NCBI RefSeq assembly: GCF_947172395.1
Contig: NC_069110.1
Location: 2,046,001-2,110,000, forward strand
Reading direction: 5' to 3'
Origin: Bicyclus anynana
Lineage: Eukaryota > Arthropoda > Insecta > Lepidoptera > Nymphalidae
DNA length: 64,000 nucleotides
Positions 1-9,951 of the stretch are shown one piece after another. A model generated the notes under the pieces. That model saw only the letters and a program-made list of their open reading frames with translations, was not told the DNA's origin and ran no database searches. Positions within the stretch are counted from its first letter, which is position 1. The number at the start of each line of letters is the position of its first letter. The position numbers and the translations under genes were made by a program.

Positions 1-484
1 GAGCAAGCGCAGCACTTCGATAGTAAGCCGTATTCCGTCAAACAGCATCCCACTTCAGATACCCTCGGGACTTTCGTTTTAAGTATTTCAATTCGACACC
101 TTTATTAACTTACAATCTGTAACGTAATAAAGGCGTCAAATTGAAAAGTCAGTTAGATTAGACCCATTAAATTTTTAACGAAAAAAGGTTCTGCTGTTTG
201 GTTTTATTGACGTGGTGTTTACGCTTATTACTGAAGTCCCAATGAACCTACTTTCCGATTTCATCACCATCTGTTGGATAAAACATAGCTTAAAACGTGC
301 AATGAACACGTTCCGCAAAATGTAATCAGAATAGCTGATTTCGTCAAGTAAAACCCTCAAAAAAAGTTCAACGGCAAAGGGGTTGGACTCATCACCGAGA
401 CGAGAGGTGACGGTTTCGGTAGTGATGTGGTTCATGCGCCAGATATTTCCTCAAACCGTTACGTTATGAAGTGATTTTGAACAG
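1..484. other. Intron of the Alh-like gene, left edge
   Basis: No exon is evident. An open frame on the minus strand here (175-435) has no recognisable domain. About 362-425 resembles the tRNA-derived head of a SINE, sharing GTTGGACTCATCACCGAG-like sequence with the better copy near 14327. The AG that ends this stretch at 483-484 is the acceptor of the first recognisable exon. Confidence 0.4.
362..425 (+). repeat. SINE head fragment
   Basis: The segment has the order of a tRNA-like promoter (GCTCAACGG-like A box, GGACTCATCACCGAG core, GGTTTCGG B-box-like) and matches the related copy at 14327-14410. It is a decayed fragment, not a tRNA gene. Confidence 0.45.
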
Positions 485-619
485 TAGCGTCGCTGCTGTC
501 GTGCCTGCACCAGCTGCGCACCGAGAATGTGCGCCTCGAGGAGCACGTGGGCAACTTGCTGCAGCGGCGCGACCACCTGCTCGCCGTCAACGCGCGCCTC
601 GCCATCCCGCTCACTGCAG
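485..619 (+). CDS. Alh-like exon, leucine-zipper segment
   Basis: The exon starts after an acceptor at 481-484 (ACAG) with two bases completing a codon. It then reads ASLLSCLHQL RTENVRLEEH, followed by a basic LLQRRDHLLAVNARLAIPL stretch. Leucines and hydrophobics recur every seven residues, as expected for the AF10/AF17 zipper that contacts DOT1L in vertebrates. The exon ends in one spare base before GCAAGT, a GC-AG type donor. This end gives the phase that exon 1790-1899 needs (G plus TG makes Val). A canonical GT donor giving this phase is not seen nearby. Start confidence is moderate, because another AG could serve. Confidence 0.65.
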
Positions 620-740
620 GCAAGTGTACATTACTGCGTTGTGCCTGCAATAGCTGCGCAGGAGCGACCGAAAATGAATTTCGGTGAATCTATTAACAAT
701 AAAATAATCTCTTGTTTATCTTGAAAACGAGGCGTTCCAC

Positions 741-788
741 TTTGACTATTCCAGCTAACTACTACTATAGTTAGCTGGAATAGTCAAA
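741..788. repeat. Perfect 21-bp stem, 6-base loop hairpin
   Basis: Bases 741-761 are the exact reverse complement of 768-788, separated by CTACTA. The stem begins TTTGACTATTCCAGCTAAC. It could be a fold-back insertion, a hairpin element or an RNA stem; the loop is short for a microRNA precursor. Confidence 0.75.
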
Positions 789-1511
789 CGGTAACTGACA
801 ACCACCCCAGACTTCAAGAAGTCAGTCAACTCAACTCGACTAAACTCTCTAAAGCTCTCTCGAAATTATCCTCCCATCCATCGCAGGTATCGAGGAAACT
901 AGCTTGGTAGCTGCAACGCCTGAAACTACAGGAAGGTCACTAAATGAGAACCTCTGTATAGGTTTCAACAAGGCTGACAGCCTTTTGCTACGGTTGGACA
1001 ATTAGTTCCGTCCATCCATTTGTATTTATGGAAAGCTGGAGAGTGCAACAGCAATATCCTGAATATTATTTAAACGGGTACATACCATGCTAAAACGACG
1101 AGATTTTTGAACATCGATATTTCGAGCCAGTTGCATGGATCGTGGTCACGACGGGACTGAAGTTTTAAAATCATTAGGAATATCCTGGTTCTGTTTCTCG
1201 CTACCAGCAAAACGTGGCGTTACGCGATGTGCCCATGAACACGATGCTACAATTAGTGTAGCAGGAGTCTCCCGAGCACGGAAGATACGAGCGGGAAGAC
1301 CTAATGTTCTCTCAACTGCAGCGGACCCTATGCCTCATCTGGCAATTATTAAGTGCATGAACCGAGCCTCTCAGGCCTCTGTGTACCGGGCATCAAGATC
1401 TTGTTGTGCCATCAAGCACAGTCAAATATATTGCTTATTTTATGTGGTATGATCACATATATAAGAGGTAACTAGATTTATAAAGTGCCAATTCTTTGTC
1501 TTGAAACCAGC

Positions 1512-1699
1512 GTACCCGGGGGCGTGGCCTAAATGGCTATTTAATATTTACTGAAAAAAGAAATATGTTACCCTTACTTTATAGTTGAATATTATTTATT
1601 CCTTTTGTCACAGAACAAAACAAGACTGCTAGTACATGAGCGGAAACGCTTGCGAAGTTCCGCACACCCGGGTGTAAGCGGGCCACGCCCCCTTGGTAC
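1512..1699. mobile_element. MITE-like inverted repeat
   Basis: The left end GTACCCGGGGGCGTGGCCT is matched in inverted orientation by GGCCACGCCCCCTTGGTAC at the right end, with about 150 bp of unrelated AT-rich sequence between. No protein is encoded. The right end adjoins the intron side of the exon at 1790. Confidence 0.5.
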
Positions 1700-1789
1700 T
1701 TCTATTGCTAAAAGCGTTAGCTTTTAGTGCTGTCTGTTCTGTGGGTGTCGTAATTTCATACGCCCATACTAACAACTGTGTGCCGACAG

Positions 1790-1899
1790 TGGTGGGCGGG
1801 CCGGGCGAGCCGCCCCGATGCTCGCGCGAGAACGGCGCGTCGCTGCGAGCGCCGCCGCCGCCCGTGCGTACCGAGACCGTCACCTCGGACCGACCGCAG
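1790..1899 (+). CDS. Alh-like exon, low-complexity segment
   Basis: The exon lies between the acceptor TGCCGACAG (ending 1789) and the donor CAG|GTGAGT (1900). Two bases complete the codon split with the previous exon. Then 36 codons give a Gly/Pro/Arg-rich stretch ending in VRTETVTSDRPQ, finishing in phase 0. GC content is far higher than in the flanking introns, which supports coding. No domain is visible; this would be the disordered region after the zipper. Confidence 0.6.
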
Positions 1900-2032
1900 G
1901 TGAGTGCATTAAAAAAAAAGTTAGAAAAAAAATTAGGTGATTGAATTATCACCGGTACGAGTTCTATGGCTTAGAGCTTATCATAAGCAGCGTCGTCTGG
2001 TTTACCTTGTCTTTAGGCATCTATACTTGTAT

Positions 2033-2320
2033 ACTCATATTATAAAGAGGCAAAGTTTTTGTTTGTAACGTATATACGTATATTATGAAAATTCTTTTAC
2101 CAATAGAAAGCTACTGTGACTGGCATGGGTGTATAATATCATACTACGACCAACAGGAGCAGAGCAATAATGAAGAGTGTGGCAAAACTTTTTAATAGGG
2201 CGAAGTTGCCACAGCGTTCACATAGTAATAAATGCTAATATGTCGATATATGGATGTTTGTTACTCTTTCACGCGAACCTTCTAAACCGATTTTGCTGAA
2301 ATTTAGATTTTTAATTAAAA
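2033..2320 (-). repeat. RTE-like retroelement tail, diverged
   Basis: The segment starts with a TATTATAAAGAGGCAAAGTTT-like end and later has TGTTTGTTACTCTTTCACGC, the reverse complement of the lepidopteran tail repeat that ends in TTATAATATTAGTATAGAT. The middle is poorly matched or carries an insertion. Confidence 0.4.
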
Positions 2321-2398
2321 TTTTAATTTACATATAAATATAGATATAGCTAATTGTATTTTATATTTGATTGTTTTTGAGTAAAAAATTAAAAATAG

Positions 2399-2582
2399 CG
2401 TCTCAAACGGTGAAGCAAAAACATTGTGAGAAAAACAAACCTGCATTTCTAAGATTTTTTCTTAATTCTCCACTTGTGTGAAGTCTGCTATCCGCATTTG
2501 ACCAGCGTGGTGGACTAAGACCCAACCCCTCTCATTCTGAGAGGAGACTCTTGTTCAAAAGTGAGCCCAATATGGGTGGTTA
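2399..2582 (+). repeat. SINE (family A), 5'-truncated
   Basis: The segment contains CTCAAACGGTGAAG, TTCTTAATTCTC, GCGTGGTGGACTA and CCCCTCTCATTCTGAGAGG in the same order as the full copy at 39272-39570, but lacks the tRNA-like head. Confidence 0.7.
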
Positions 2583-2591
2583 CAGTTCTTG

Positions 2592-2708
2592 TGCTGTAGC
2601 GTGGTCCAGGTGACAGTTCATTTCACTCTTGAAAGTTATCCGCGATTCACGATAATAGCACGTATTATGATCCTCATAAGGCAACTGTCACCCGCACCAC
2701 GATACAGC
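2592..2708. mobile_element. MITE, about 117 bp
   Basis: The ends GCTGTAGCGTGGTCCAGGTG and the reverse complement of CACCCGCACCACGATACAGC match with few changes. An inverted second copy lies at 33928-34044 and shares the interior CTTGAAAG...CGCGATTCACGATAATAG. Confidence 0.65.
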
Positions 2709-3027
2709 GCACATATACTAAAGCCATAAAAAATGAGGGTATGAATCACTAGTTATTTCACACTTAGTAATAATTATAATTAAGTTGTGCTTATATTAAT
2801 GAAAATAAATTTGGTTAACAAGCTTAAAACAATTAAATATAGTTAATATATTATGAATAACATTTTATAAAAAAAAAAATTATGAAATGACATGCATTTT
2901 CTACCCTCATTTCTAATTTGTTTGTTAGTAAACAGTACTCCTTGTGTATGGCTTTAGTATAATGATGATGAGTGTTTGAGTTGTTTATAGTATAATGATG
3001 ATGAGTGTGTGTGTGTGTGTGGTGCAG

Positions 3028-3204
3028 CTCATCATGCGCGAGGCGGGCGCGGGCAAGGGTGGGCCCAGCTGAAATGAGCCGGGCGGCGGGGGCGCCGGCG
3101 GCAGCGGGGAGGCGCCCCCCGCGCGCGCGCAGCTCGCGGCGGGACAGGCCCGGCGCCGGCGCCCGGACTTCTCCATCGACGCGATTCTCAGCTGCGACCG
3201 CTAG
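3028..3204 (+). CDS. Alh-like terminal exon, with in-frame TGA
   Basis: After the acceptor GGTGCAG (ending 3027), the phase-0 frame reads LIMREAGAGKGGPS and then meets TGA at 3070-3072. The same frame stays open and very GC-rich for another 43 codons, ending RRRRPDFSIDAILSCDR and TAG at 3202-3204. The GC-rich stretch stops almost exactly at that TAG, which suggests coding continues past the TGA. Three explanations fit: stop-codon readthrough, use of the alternative AG at 3077-3078 (which also lands in this frame), or a sequencing error or disabled allele. I do not recognise the FSIDAILS tail as a named domain. Confidence 0.5.
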
Positions 3205-3531
3205 GCGAGCACGCCTTAGTACCACTGTTACTGTACACTCGTATAACACCATCCACTTGTTACTGCTTTATAGATATTCCGTTTTTTTTTTTCTTTTTAT
3301 AATGATCACGCAGGTTTTAAATTATGTTTTTTTTTTGTTTTAAAAATGCACGCTATCATTACGCCCATTTTATCTTTTTATTATTTTTATTTATTGTTTA
3401 AAAATTATCTTAAAATGGGGATGATGACTAACTAGGTTTGAATATATTGATTTTTATGATATATTCGGGTAAATATGGTTAATGTTAACTAATTTATATA
3501 TAAAAAGAAAAGATTGTCTGGATATTTGCAA

Positions 3532-3537
3532 AATAAA
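3532..3537 (+). promoter_or_regulatory. Candidate polyadenylation signal (AATAAA)
   Basis: This is the first clear AATAAA I find after the TAG at 3202-3204, about 330 bp downstream. AT-rich context makes chance occurrence likely. Confidence 0.25.
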
Positions 3538-3765
3538 TGAGATTATAAAATTTCAAAATCTATTGAAAATTTTTATCGTAATTAGTTGAAAATTCTTTTT
3601 TTAGCTTCCTTACACTAAATGTGACATTTTTAAATATATGAACTATAAACAAATCTGACCCTGAGAGTAATGATCGCAGATACCCTGTTCCTTTTACATA
3701 ATTGCTTCACTATTAGCATAATCTTAATTTATATACAATTTAAAAAACTGACTAAGATCATCCCT

Positions 3766-4215
3766 ATTGTTTTAAAGTTGTCATTTTATTGAATTTTTTT
3801 TAAAGTTTTATAAAATTCACTGAATTTTATTTTATTTTGGTATCAAAATATTAGTTTTATTGCGCGTACAATCAATAGGTTTTGCTTGTTTACTAAATTA
3901 TTTATGTAATATTCACACTTTTTTAACTCGCCACATATAATATATTGTTTGAATTTTAATGCCATTTTTAATCTTTCAGTTCTTTGTTTTAAAATAATCT
4001 TAAAATTGTTTTAAAGTTGACATTTTAATGATTTTATTTTTTAAGTTATATAAAATTTACAGGATTGATACATTATTTTTGGTATCAAAACGTTACTTTT
4101 ATTGCTTTAAGCTCAACGAACAACAGTTTTTGCTTGTTTACAACTTCTTTATACAACATTGAAATTTTTTGTTTCAACTCACCTCGTACAATAAATTGTT
4201 CGAATTTTATTTGCA
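3766..4215. repeat. Diverged tandem duplication, period about 240 bp
   Basis: Copy 1 (about 3766-3965) and copy 2 (about 4005-4215) share TGTTTTAAAGTTG, TTTGGTATCAAAA, GTTACTTTTATTGC-like, TTTTTGCTTGTTTAC, and ATATATTGTTTGAATTTTA-like blocks in the same order and spacing. They are clearly diverged, so the duplication is old. Confidence 0.65.
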
Positions 4216-4550
4216 ACGTATATAATTTTTAAGTTAAATATTTATATATCTAGTTCAAAGCTTCATTTAAAGTGTGAGCTAAATAATTTATTCACCATTT
4301 CAACTGTTGAATTAATATTTCCTAAATGTAATTATATATACGATATAAATAATAGAGACAATCACGTCGCAAGTTGAGAATCCTTTGTAGTGTAGTAAAG
4401 TCGATATGCTTTTAAATAGTTGTAGTTTTAGTCATAGATTTTAAATCGTGGATGCACCCTACGCCTCGTGAACGTTACTTGATTTTCTTTTATAGGAATA
4501 TTTATTGTTCACGTTTCTTTAAAACAAGATATTATTGGCCACCCTTTACC

Positions 4551-5165
4551 GTCGAGATGTTATTAAAATGGAAACACAGTCATATAGAAAATTTCACTTA
4601 CAAACTGTCCACATTTGTGTTTTAGTAGTTTTAGAATAGTTAAATTAAATTAAATCTAAATATCTTAAAGTTCAAAATTAATGCAGTTTCCAATAAAACC
4701 GCAAATTCAGAGCAAAATCACCCTCAGACAGATCAAAATGATTTGTCAAAGGTTGAATTTATTTGCAAATTCAACCTTTGACAAATCCTACTTAAAAGTC
4801 CACCCAAAAGTTGATCTTGGCACTCATTGATTAATATTTGGAAAAACTTTAGTCAGAAGCATTGACCTCTTATAATAAAAGGACGCACAATCATGTAGAA
4901 AATTTCATTTAAAAACTGGCCAATTTTGCTTTGACAGTTTAAGAATTATTGGTAAAAAAAATTATACCTAAAGGTCTTTAAATATAGTTTAATATTCAAT
5001 AAAATCCTAAATTCAGAGAAAATTTAACGTTTATCATTGAGTTTAAGGTTGAATTTGCAAATGCGACTACTTCAATTGAGTGCCAAGAAGTTTTATTTGG
5101 TACTTATTGAGTGGGGCCATTTTTTGGTCGCTGATTGTGCGTCCACTTTTTAATAGGAGGTCGAT
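4551..5165. mobile_element. Non-autonomous inverted-repeat element(s), possibly two related copies
   Basis: GACCTCTTATAATAAAAGGA (4865 on) followed by CGCACAATCA is mirrored by TGATTGTGCGTCCACTTTTT and AATAGGAGGTCGATGG at 5131-5165, forming a terminal inverted repeat. The sequence after the left end (CATATAGAAAATTTCACTT-like) occurs twice, at about 4580 and 4893, so a related copy lies immediately upstream. Confidence 0.5.
4741..4786. repeat. Perfect 20-bp stem, 6-base loop hairpin
   Basis: Bases 4741-4760 are the exact reverse complement of 4767-4786; the loop is ATTTGC. It lies within the repeat-rich flank and inside the inverted-repeat element region. Confidence 0.75.
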
Positions 5166-7889
5166 GGTCAGAAGTTAGTATTTATGATGAGTGGAGATCA
5201 ATTTTAACTAATTACAAGTGAGTTTAAAGTTTAGATATTCATTTAAATCATTGCTCTGTAGTTTCGTATTTTTACAATGCCAAGCTTCTAGTTTCTGCGA
5301 GGATGTATCTATGGATGGTAAAGCGACGGTCGACGCCGCAGTAGACTATAGACTCAGCCTAGATTATAGACGTTTTAGTGCATAAGATACGTTTAAACTT
5401 CAAAATTTTAAAACACTATTAGTATTTAGCAAGTTTTATAGTAGTTACGATTACTGGTGGTTATTTTTTATTTTTAGAAATAATAGAAAATGTGTTTGTA
5501 GGATTTTATTGTGAATGCTATCCTATTGAACCGCTGTAAAGATTTGCACATTGCAACATTATGTTTCTAAAGATTTATAATAAATGATTCATTAGTTTTA
5601 AACATAGTAAGACTGTTTTATAGTTTTACAAACAAAATTTTATATAATTGAATATTGAATCATTTTGCCTTTAACGACAAATTCAGACAAACAAAACGTT
5701 ATTACAATCTCAACATGTATTATAATATTAATCTATTTATATTGATTTAATTGTGAGCCAGCTTTTTAGCAATAATCGGTCAAATTTGTTATTTAAGGCT
5801 TGACTGTAATGGCCAGTTGACTTGAATCAAATGAAAAAAATATATATTAAATTGACTCGAGCACCTCGTTGTATACTTGTAACTTCATCATACAATATTA
5901 AATCAATTATTTTGTCAATTGACAACTTGATGCTAAACATTCAGTTTGTCAGAAAGAAAAAAAATATATAAGAGAAATAGACATGTGCCTAAGATATGCA
6001 AATTTCGAGCACCGGTTATTCGGCTGGTAGAATTTGAATACAGTAAAAAGCCCAAATATATTTAATAACCAAAATATATATTGTAATGGTAAGGTAAGGA
6101 AATGAGCATACGTCATTTCTATTTTATGACTTTTAAAAATAATTTGTAGAGAATATATTTCTCTCTAGATGTCATCCAAAGATATGGAAAATAACGATTA
6201 CTATTGTTAGCAAACTATTTAGCGTGTAAGTCGATACGAATAATAATATGATGTTTCACGGATTTGGAATTTAAATCATGACATATTTATTGTATCTGTG
6301 GCTATTTCCTTTAGCACGGCTAACTAATTTGTTGTGAATATACTGAAACAATTTTACAATCTGCTTTTTAGTAAATAAAAGAGGTAGATTTAATGTTTTT
6401 TCAAATATTCGAAACTATATTACGACGTCGTTAAAGTATTCTCGATCAATATTGGAGAGTACTTGACAGTCGATAATAAAGACAATTATTACAAATAAAA
6501 CGAAACTGTTAAAGGAAATGGCACATGGATGCACTTTAACACGGATTTTACATTATCTATGAATGAACATGGGACACTTTAATTGCTAATTGGAAAATTA
6601 AAATTGATTCAGATACGCAGGCAACAGAACGATAGTGTACGTTATTTGGCTGAGGAATGATGTTACGAATGCTTCGCTCGTAGAATAAAACTAAATTGAT
6701 ATTTAAAACGTATATCCATCTCTTTATAACTCACATATAATGAAGTGAGAGTGATATAAGTCTTAAAAATCATTTTTTTTTCTTGCAAAACGGTCGTTGA
6801 GATGAATTATAATTAGAAAGGAACTCTTTGCGGTATTTAAAGATTTGATGGTAATGTTTTAAACAGTACTCGTTTTGTGAATCGCTAATGATTGTTGGGA
6901 ATTGGTTGACGACATTGTTTTGATGCGGGGGCTAGAGGAAAATGTAAGCGAGACCGATTTCAATTAAAAAATAAATAAATAAACAGGCTTGACGTTTCGT
7001 AGCCTATTGAACGACGTCGCCGTTAATAGTTGAAACTGGCTCGGTAGGGCTTCTTTCGAATTTTAGGCTGAGTGTAAGTTTTTAAGTAAACGAATTCGTC
7101 ATTTTGACTGTCAGCGTGGAAGGTTGAATATGGTAACTTGAGCCCCATACGACCTTAACTCTGTGTCTTATCGATTCGTTTACTTGCGAACTTGCAGTCG
7201 AGTTTCAGGAGCCCCGTTGAAAGTCTTATGTCTTTAGTCTAAGTTTTGATGTTAGTTGGAATATGTTTATTTATTGATGTCATGTAATATCTAAATGTGT
7301 TGATGTCGCTCTGTGTGATTACAGTTTATAATGGTAATCTTTAGTAAATGTTATTGGCTCATCGTACAAAGACATGGCTGTATAAGAACGAATCTAGCAT
7401 TGTTTTCATTTTGTTGCAAATAATAAATATTTCTTTTACGAATTTAAATTAGTTCGGCGTACACTTCTTGAATTTATTTACTCATTATTAGTAGATTATG
7501 AATTGAATGATACGGGTTATTAAAATACGAATGCATTGTAAAACGCATGCGAACAAACATGTTATTATGATTTATTTTTTTCATTTAATTATGGAAGTTT
7601 TATGACATGCGACTGTTAAGGAAAATTTTAACACAGATTCTGGCTTCTTATATGGCTATGTTGATTTGATATCGTGTCCTCGGTGTGCCTCGATGGTATA
7701 TTATCAAGTTTTGCATCGATGTTCTATATCCACACTGCGTTCTACGAATTTGGACATCTGTCTGTCCGTCACTACAGTATAGTGCCATAAACTTTTCTGA
7801 CTCGGTCCAAAACTGGAAAGTTGCAGCGATCACGTCTTTGTGACGCGACAACAGCTACACCATCACTGAGCCAGAGTGCCACAAGTTTG

Positions 7890-7981
7890 TATAGCTTGGC
7901 AAATTCGTTCGTAACACTCCAGATGGTCCCCCCGTCGCCCGCATATCATGAGAGTGTCATCAACGATCTTGCCAAGCTATA
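7890..7981. mobile_element. Short MITE, 92 bp
   Basis: TATAGCTTGGCAAATTCG at the left end is matched by the reverse complement of CGATCTTGCCAAGCTATA at the right end, with one mismatch. Confidence 0.65.
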
Positions 7982-8069
7982 GCACTACGTGATAACGGAT
8001 GACTATTCAGCAAACGGTTGCTTTGACGAACCACCAAATTCGTATAAAGGCAAAAACTTATGTTCTTTA

Positions 8070-8370
8070 GGGTGCTACTCCACCAGAGATGTGCTATGCA
8101 GCTATGCTGCGAAGATGTAAAATCTGCTCTACGAAAATACGTGACCGTTTCCACCAATACTAAGCTATATAGCTGTGCGAGAAAGATGCGCTGCTCAAGC
8201 TACGAGTATGCGATGACGGCCCATAGCACACATCCTTGCATATAAAAAACATATCTTAGTTGAATACGTTTCCACCAGTGCTAAGCTATGTGCACCAATG
8301 AATATGATTGGTGGATATCAAACGCATCCATAGCAACGTAGCGTAGCACATCTCTGGTGGAAAAGCACCC
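8070..8370. mobile_element. MITE, 301 bp
   Basis: GGGTGCTACTCCACCAGAGA and TGTGCTATGC at the left are mirrored by GCGTAGCACATCTCTGGTGG and AAAAGCACCC at the right, giving inverted ends of about 30 bp. The interior has GTTTCCACCA(A/G)T-like subrepeats. No target duplication is apparent. Confidence 0.7.
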
Positions 8371-9490
8371 CGGCTACGGCTGTACCGCAGCGTCCGCGGT
8401 GGCGTGCTCGGCAATCAGATGCAGGGACCGATCCGGCAATTTAAAAGAAAAGATAAATTTTACCGCCTTTTACATAGGCAAAAAAACTTTTTTTTATTAT
8501 TATATTAGTATATTTACAGAATAGTATAGTTTTTGAGTTCGTTATGTAAAAATAATAAACTACTTGAATATCTGTTTTGAATAATGGAATAAGTCAATTT
8601 TGTCTTACTTCAATTTTGCCGCTCTGGGCGAAAGCACCGCTTGCCCCTCCCCCCCCCCCTGGATCGGGCCCCAATAAGATGTGTTGTATGAAATCAGAAG
8701 ACGCGTCGATGTGAACACGTCGCTACAAGTTCTACGCGATCTGGACGCCGCGGTTAGGCCGTACCACTCATTCAATATACCCGCTCCATTATACAAGATT
8801 CTATTTGGTGTTTTCAACACTTCGCGTACTTTCTGTCGAGTTTGAATGAGAACGTTCAATGTTAAAAATTTATTGCGTGTACATGGGCGTAGCGAAGAGG
8901 AATCGGGAAGGGGCTACAGCTGCCCCTGTTACTTAAACTGAAAAACTGAAAAACTGGAAACTGAGGCTAAAGCCGAAATTCGGTTTGGGTTTCTACCGCA
9001 AAAATTATGGTATGGTCGGACAGTATCAATTTGTAATGTGAGATACTCAATTTAAAGTATGCTACGCCCATGTGCGTGTATATGTTTACTTTGTGGGCGT
9101 TAACACGATTGAATTCATACTTGAGCCTGCCTGTAGTATCAAATAGAATATTGTATGATGGACCGAGCACTATTAATGTTATAACATGTGTAATCAATGT
9201 CGATGTTAAAGTTAGTCGATGTTTTTAATTACTTGGTGTCTTTAATTATAACTGCCTCTCTCTGAAGTGTCTGTCATTGCAGACTTGATTCTTACCTGTC
9301 ACATGAAACAATGTTCAATGTCTACTACATACCTATACTTTTTTTATTATTGCTAATGGAAAGGTATGTCAATGTAAAATCAATCTAATGTTCATTGTTT
9401 TAAAGGTCAACTTTTATAACAGCAGCAGTTAATGCGGAATATAAGACTTTGAAGCAAGAAATATAAGATTTATTTTACAAAAAAAAAATA
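8371..9490. other. Intergenic, no gene seen
   Basis: It contains a 13-C run at about 8650 within a modestly GC-rich stretch (8595-8860), and duplicated CTGAAAAACTGAAAAACTGG at about 8939. The short open frames at 8605-8859 and 8967-9197 (minus) have no recognisable motif. Confidence 0.4.
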
Positions 9491-9951
9491 CAGGGTGATT
9501 CGGACTTTAGTGCGGATATTTTTTTTCGTGGTTCCGTATCATTAATTGAACATAAATCTACAAACAGTTAGATACATTTTATGTATATTTTTTTTCAATT
9601 TATGTCTCAGAAATAACAAAATAATGGACACATTACCAAACAAACTGCGCAACTGCTGGCGGCACTTTGTAAGACGCCGACAAAGCCGTCGCGTGCGCAT
9701 TTAAGTCGAATCACACGTGGTACCGCAAAACCACCTACCTAGTAACCTAGTACCTACCAGCTGATTTTGTAGTTGCCTATTACCTAGTACAGCGATAGGG
9801 TGACCCTCAAATTTTGTTTAAACGTAAATAACTTTAGCTAACGATAACTTTGTTATTTTTGAGTTAAAAAAAAAAGAAAAAATACGTGATCATTAAATTT
9901 TGTTTATGTACAAAATATAAAAATATCCGTACTAAAAAAAAATTCTTCCTG
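9491..9951. mobile_element. Tc1/mariner-type MITE, 461 bp, flanked by TA
   Basis: The left end CAGGGTGATTCGGACTTTAG, followed by TGCGGATATTTTT, is mirrored by AAAAATATCCGTACTAAAAA and AAAATTCTTCCTG at the right. TA stands immediately outside both ends (9489-9490 and 9952-9953), as expected for Tc1/mariner target duplication. No transposase is encoded. Confidence 0.7.

Larger units (their letters stand above)
620..1789. other. Intron between Alh-like exons
   Basis: The intron runs from the GC donor at 620 to the AG at 1788-1789. It holds a perfect 21-bp-stem hairpin (741-788), a moderately GC-rich stretch without a convincing frame (about 830-1440), and a MITE-like inverted repeat (1512-1699). 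The 105-residue open frame at 1135-1452 has no motif I recognise. Confidence 0.5.
1900..3027. other. Last Alh-like intron, repeat-filled
   Basis: It holds an RTE-like tail fragment (about 2033-2320, minus orientation), a 5'-truncated SINE (2399-2582), a MITE (2592-2708) and a GATGATGAG / (GT)n tract running to within a few bases of the acceptor at 3027. Confidence 0.55.
485..3204 (+). other. 3' end of an Alhambra/AF10-AF17-like gene (span of visible exons)
   Basis: Three exons, 485-619, 1790-1899 and 3028-3204, join in compatible phases on the plus strand; upstream exons lie beyond the left edge. The first encodes a leucine-zipper segment with the ENxRLEE and LLxxNARLxxP pattern typical of the AF10/AF17 (MLLT10/MLLT6) family and of insect Alhambra, which are PHD-finger nuclear proteins that work with the DOT1-type H3K79 methyltransferase. 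The PHD fingers would be upstream, outside the window. The family call rests on this zipper alone. The exons are strongly GC-rich within AT-rich introns. Confidence 0.6.
3205..7640. other. AT-rich 3' flank of the Alh-like gene
   Basis: No reading frame of note. Part is probably 3' UTR: an AATAAA stands at 3532-3537, and others occur further on. It contains a diverged tandem duplication (3766-4215), a perfect hairpin (4741-4786) and an inverted-repeat element region (about 4551-5165). From 5170 to 7640 I see nothing beyond AT-rich sequence. Confidence 0.5.

Noticed and set aside
1135..1452. 105-codon plus frame in the Alh-like intron
   Set aside because: No recognisable motif, no splice signals fitting the Alh-like exons, and composition is unremarkable.
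1629..1952. 107-codon minus frame
   Set aside because: Antisense to the exon at 1790-1899, whose splice sites and phase support the plus strand.
2851..3252. 133-codon minus frame and the 112-codon plus frame at 3005-3343
   Set aside because: Both are shadows of the GC-rich Alh-like terminal exon and read through microsatellite and poly-T sequence.
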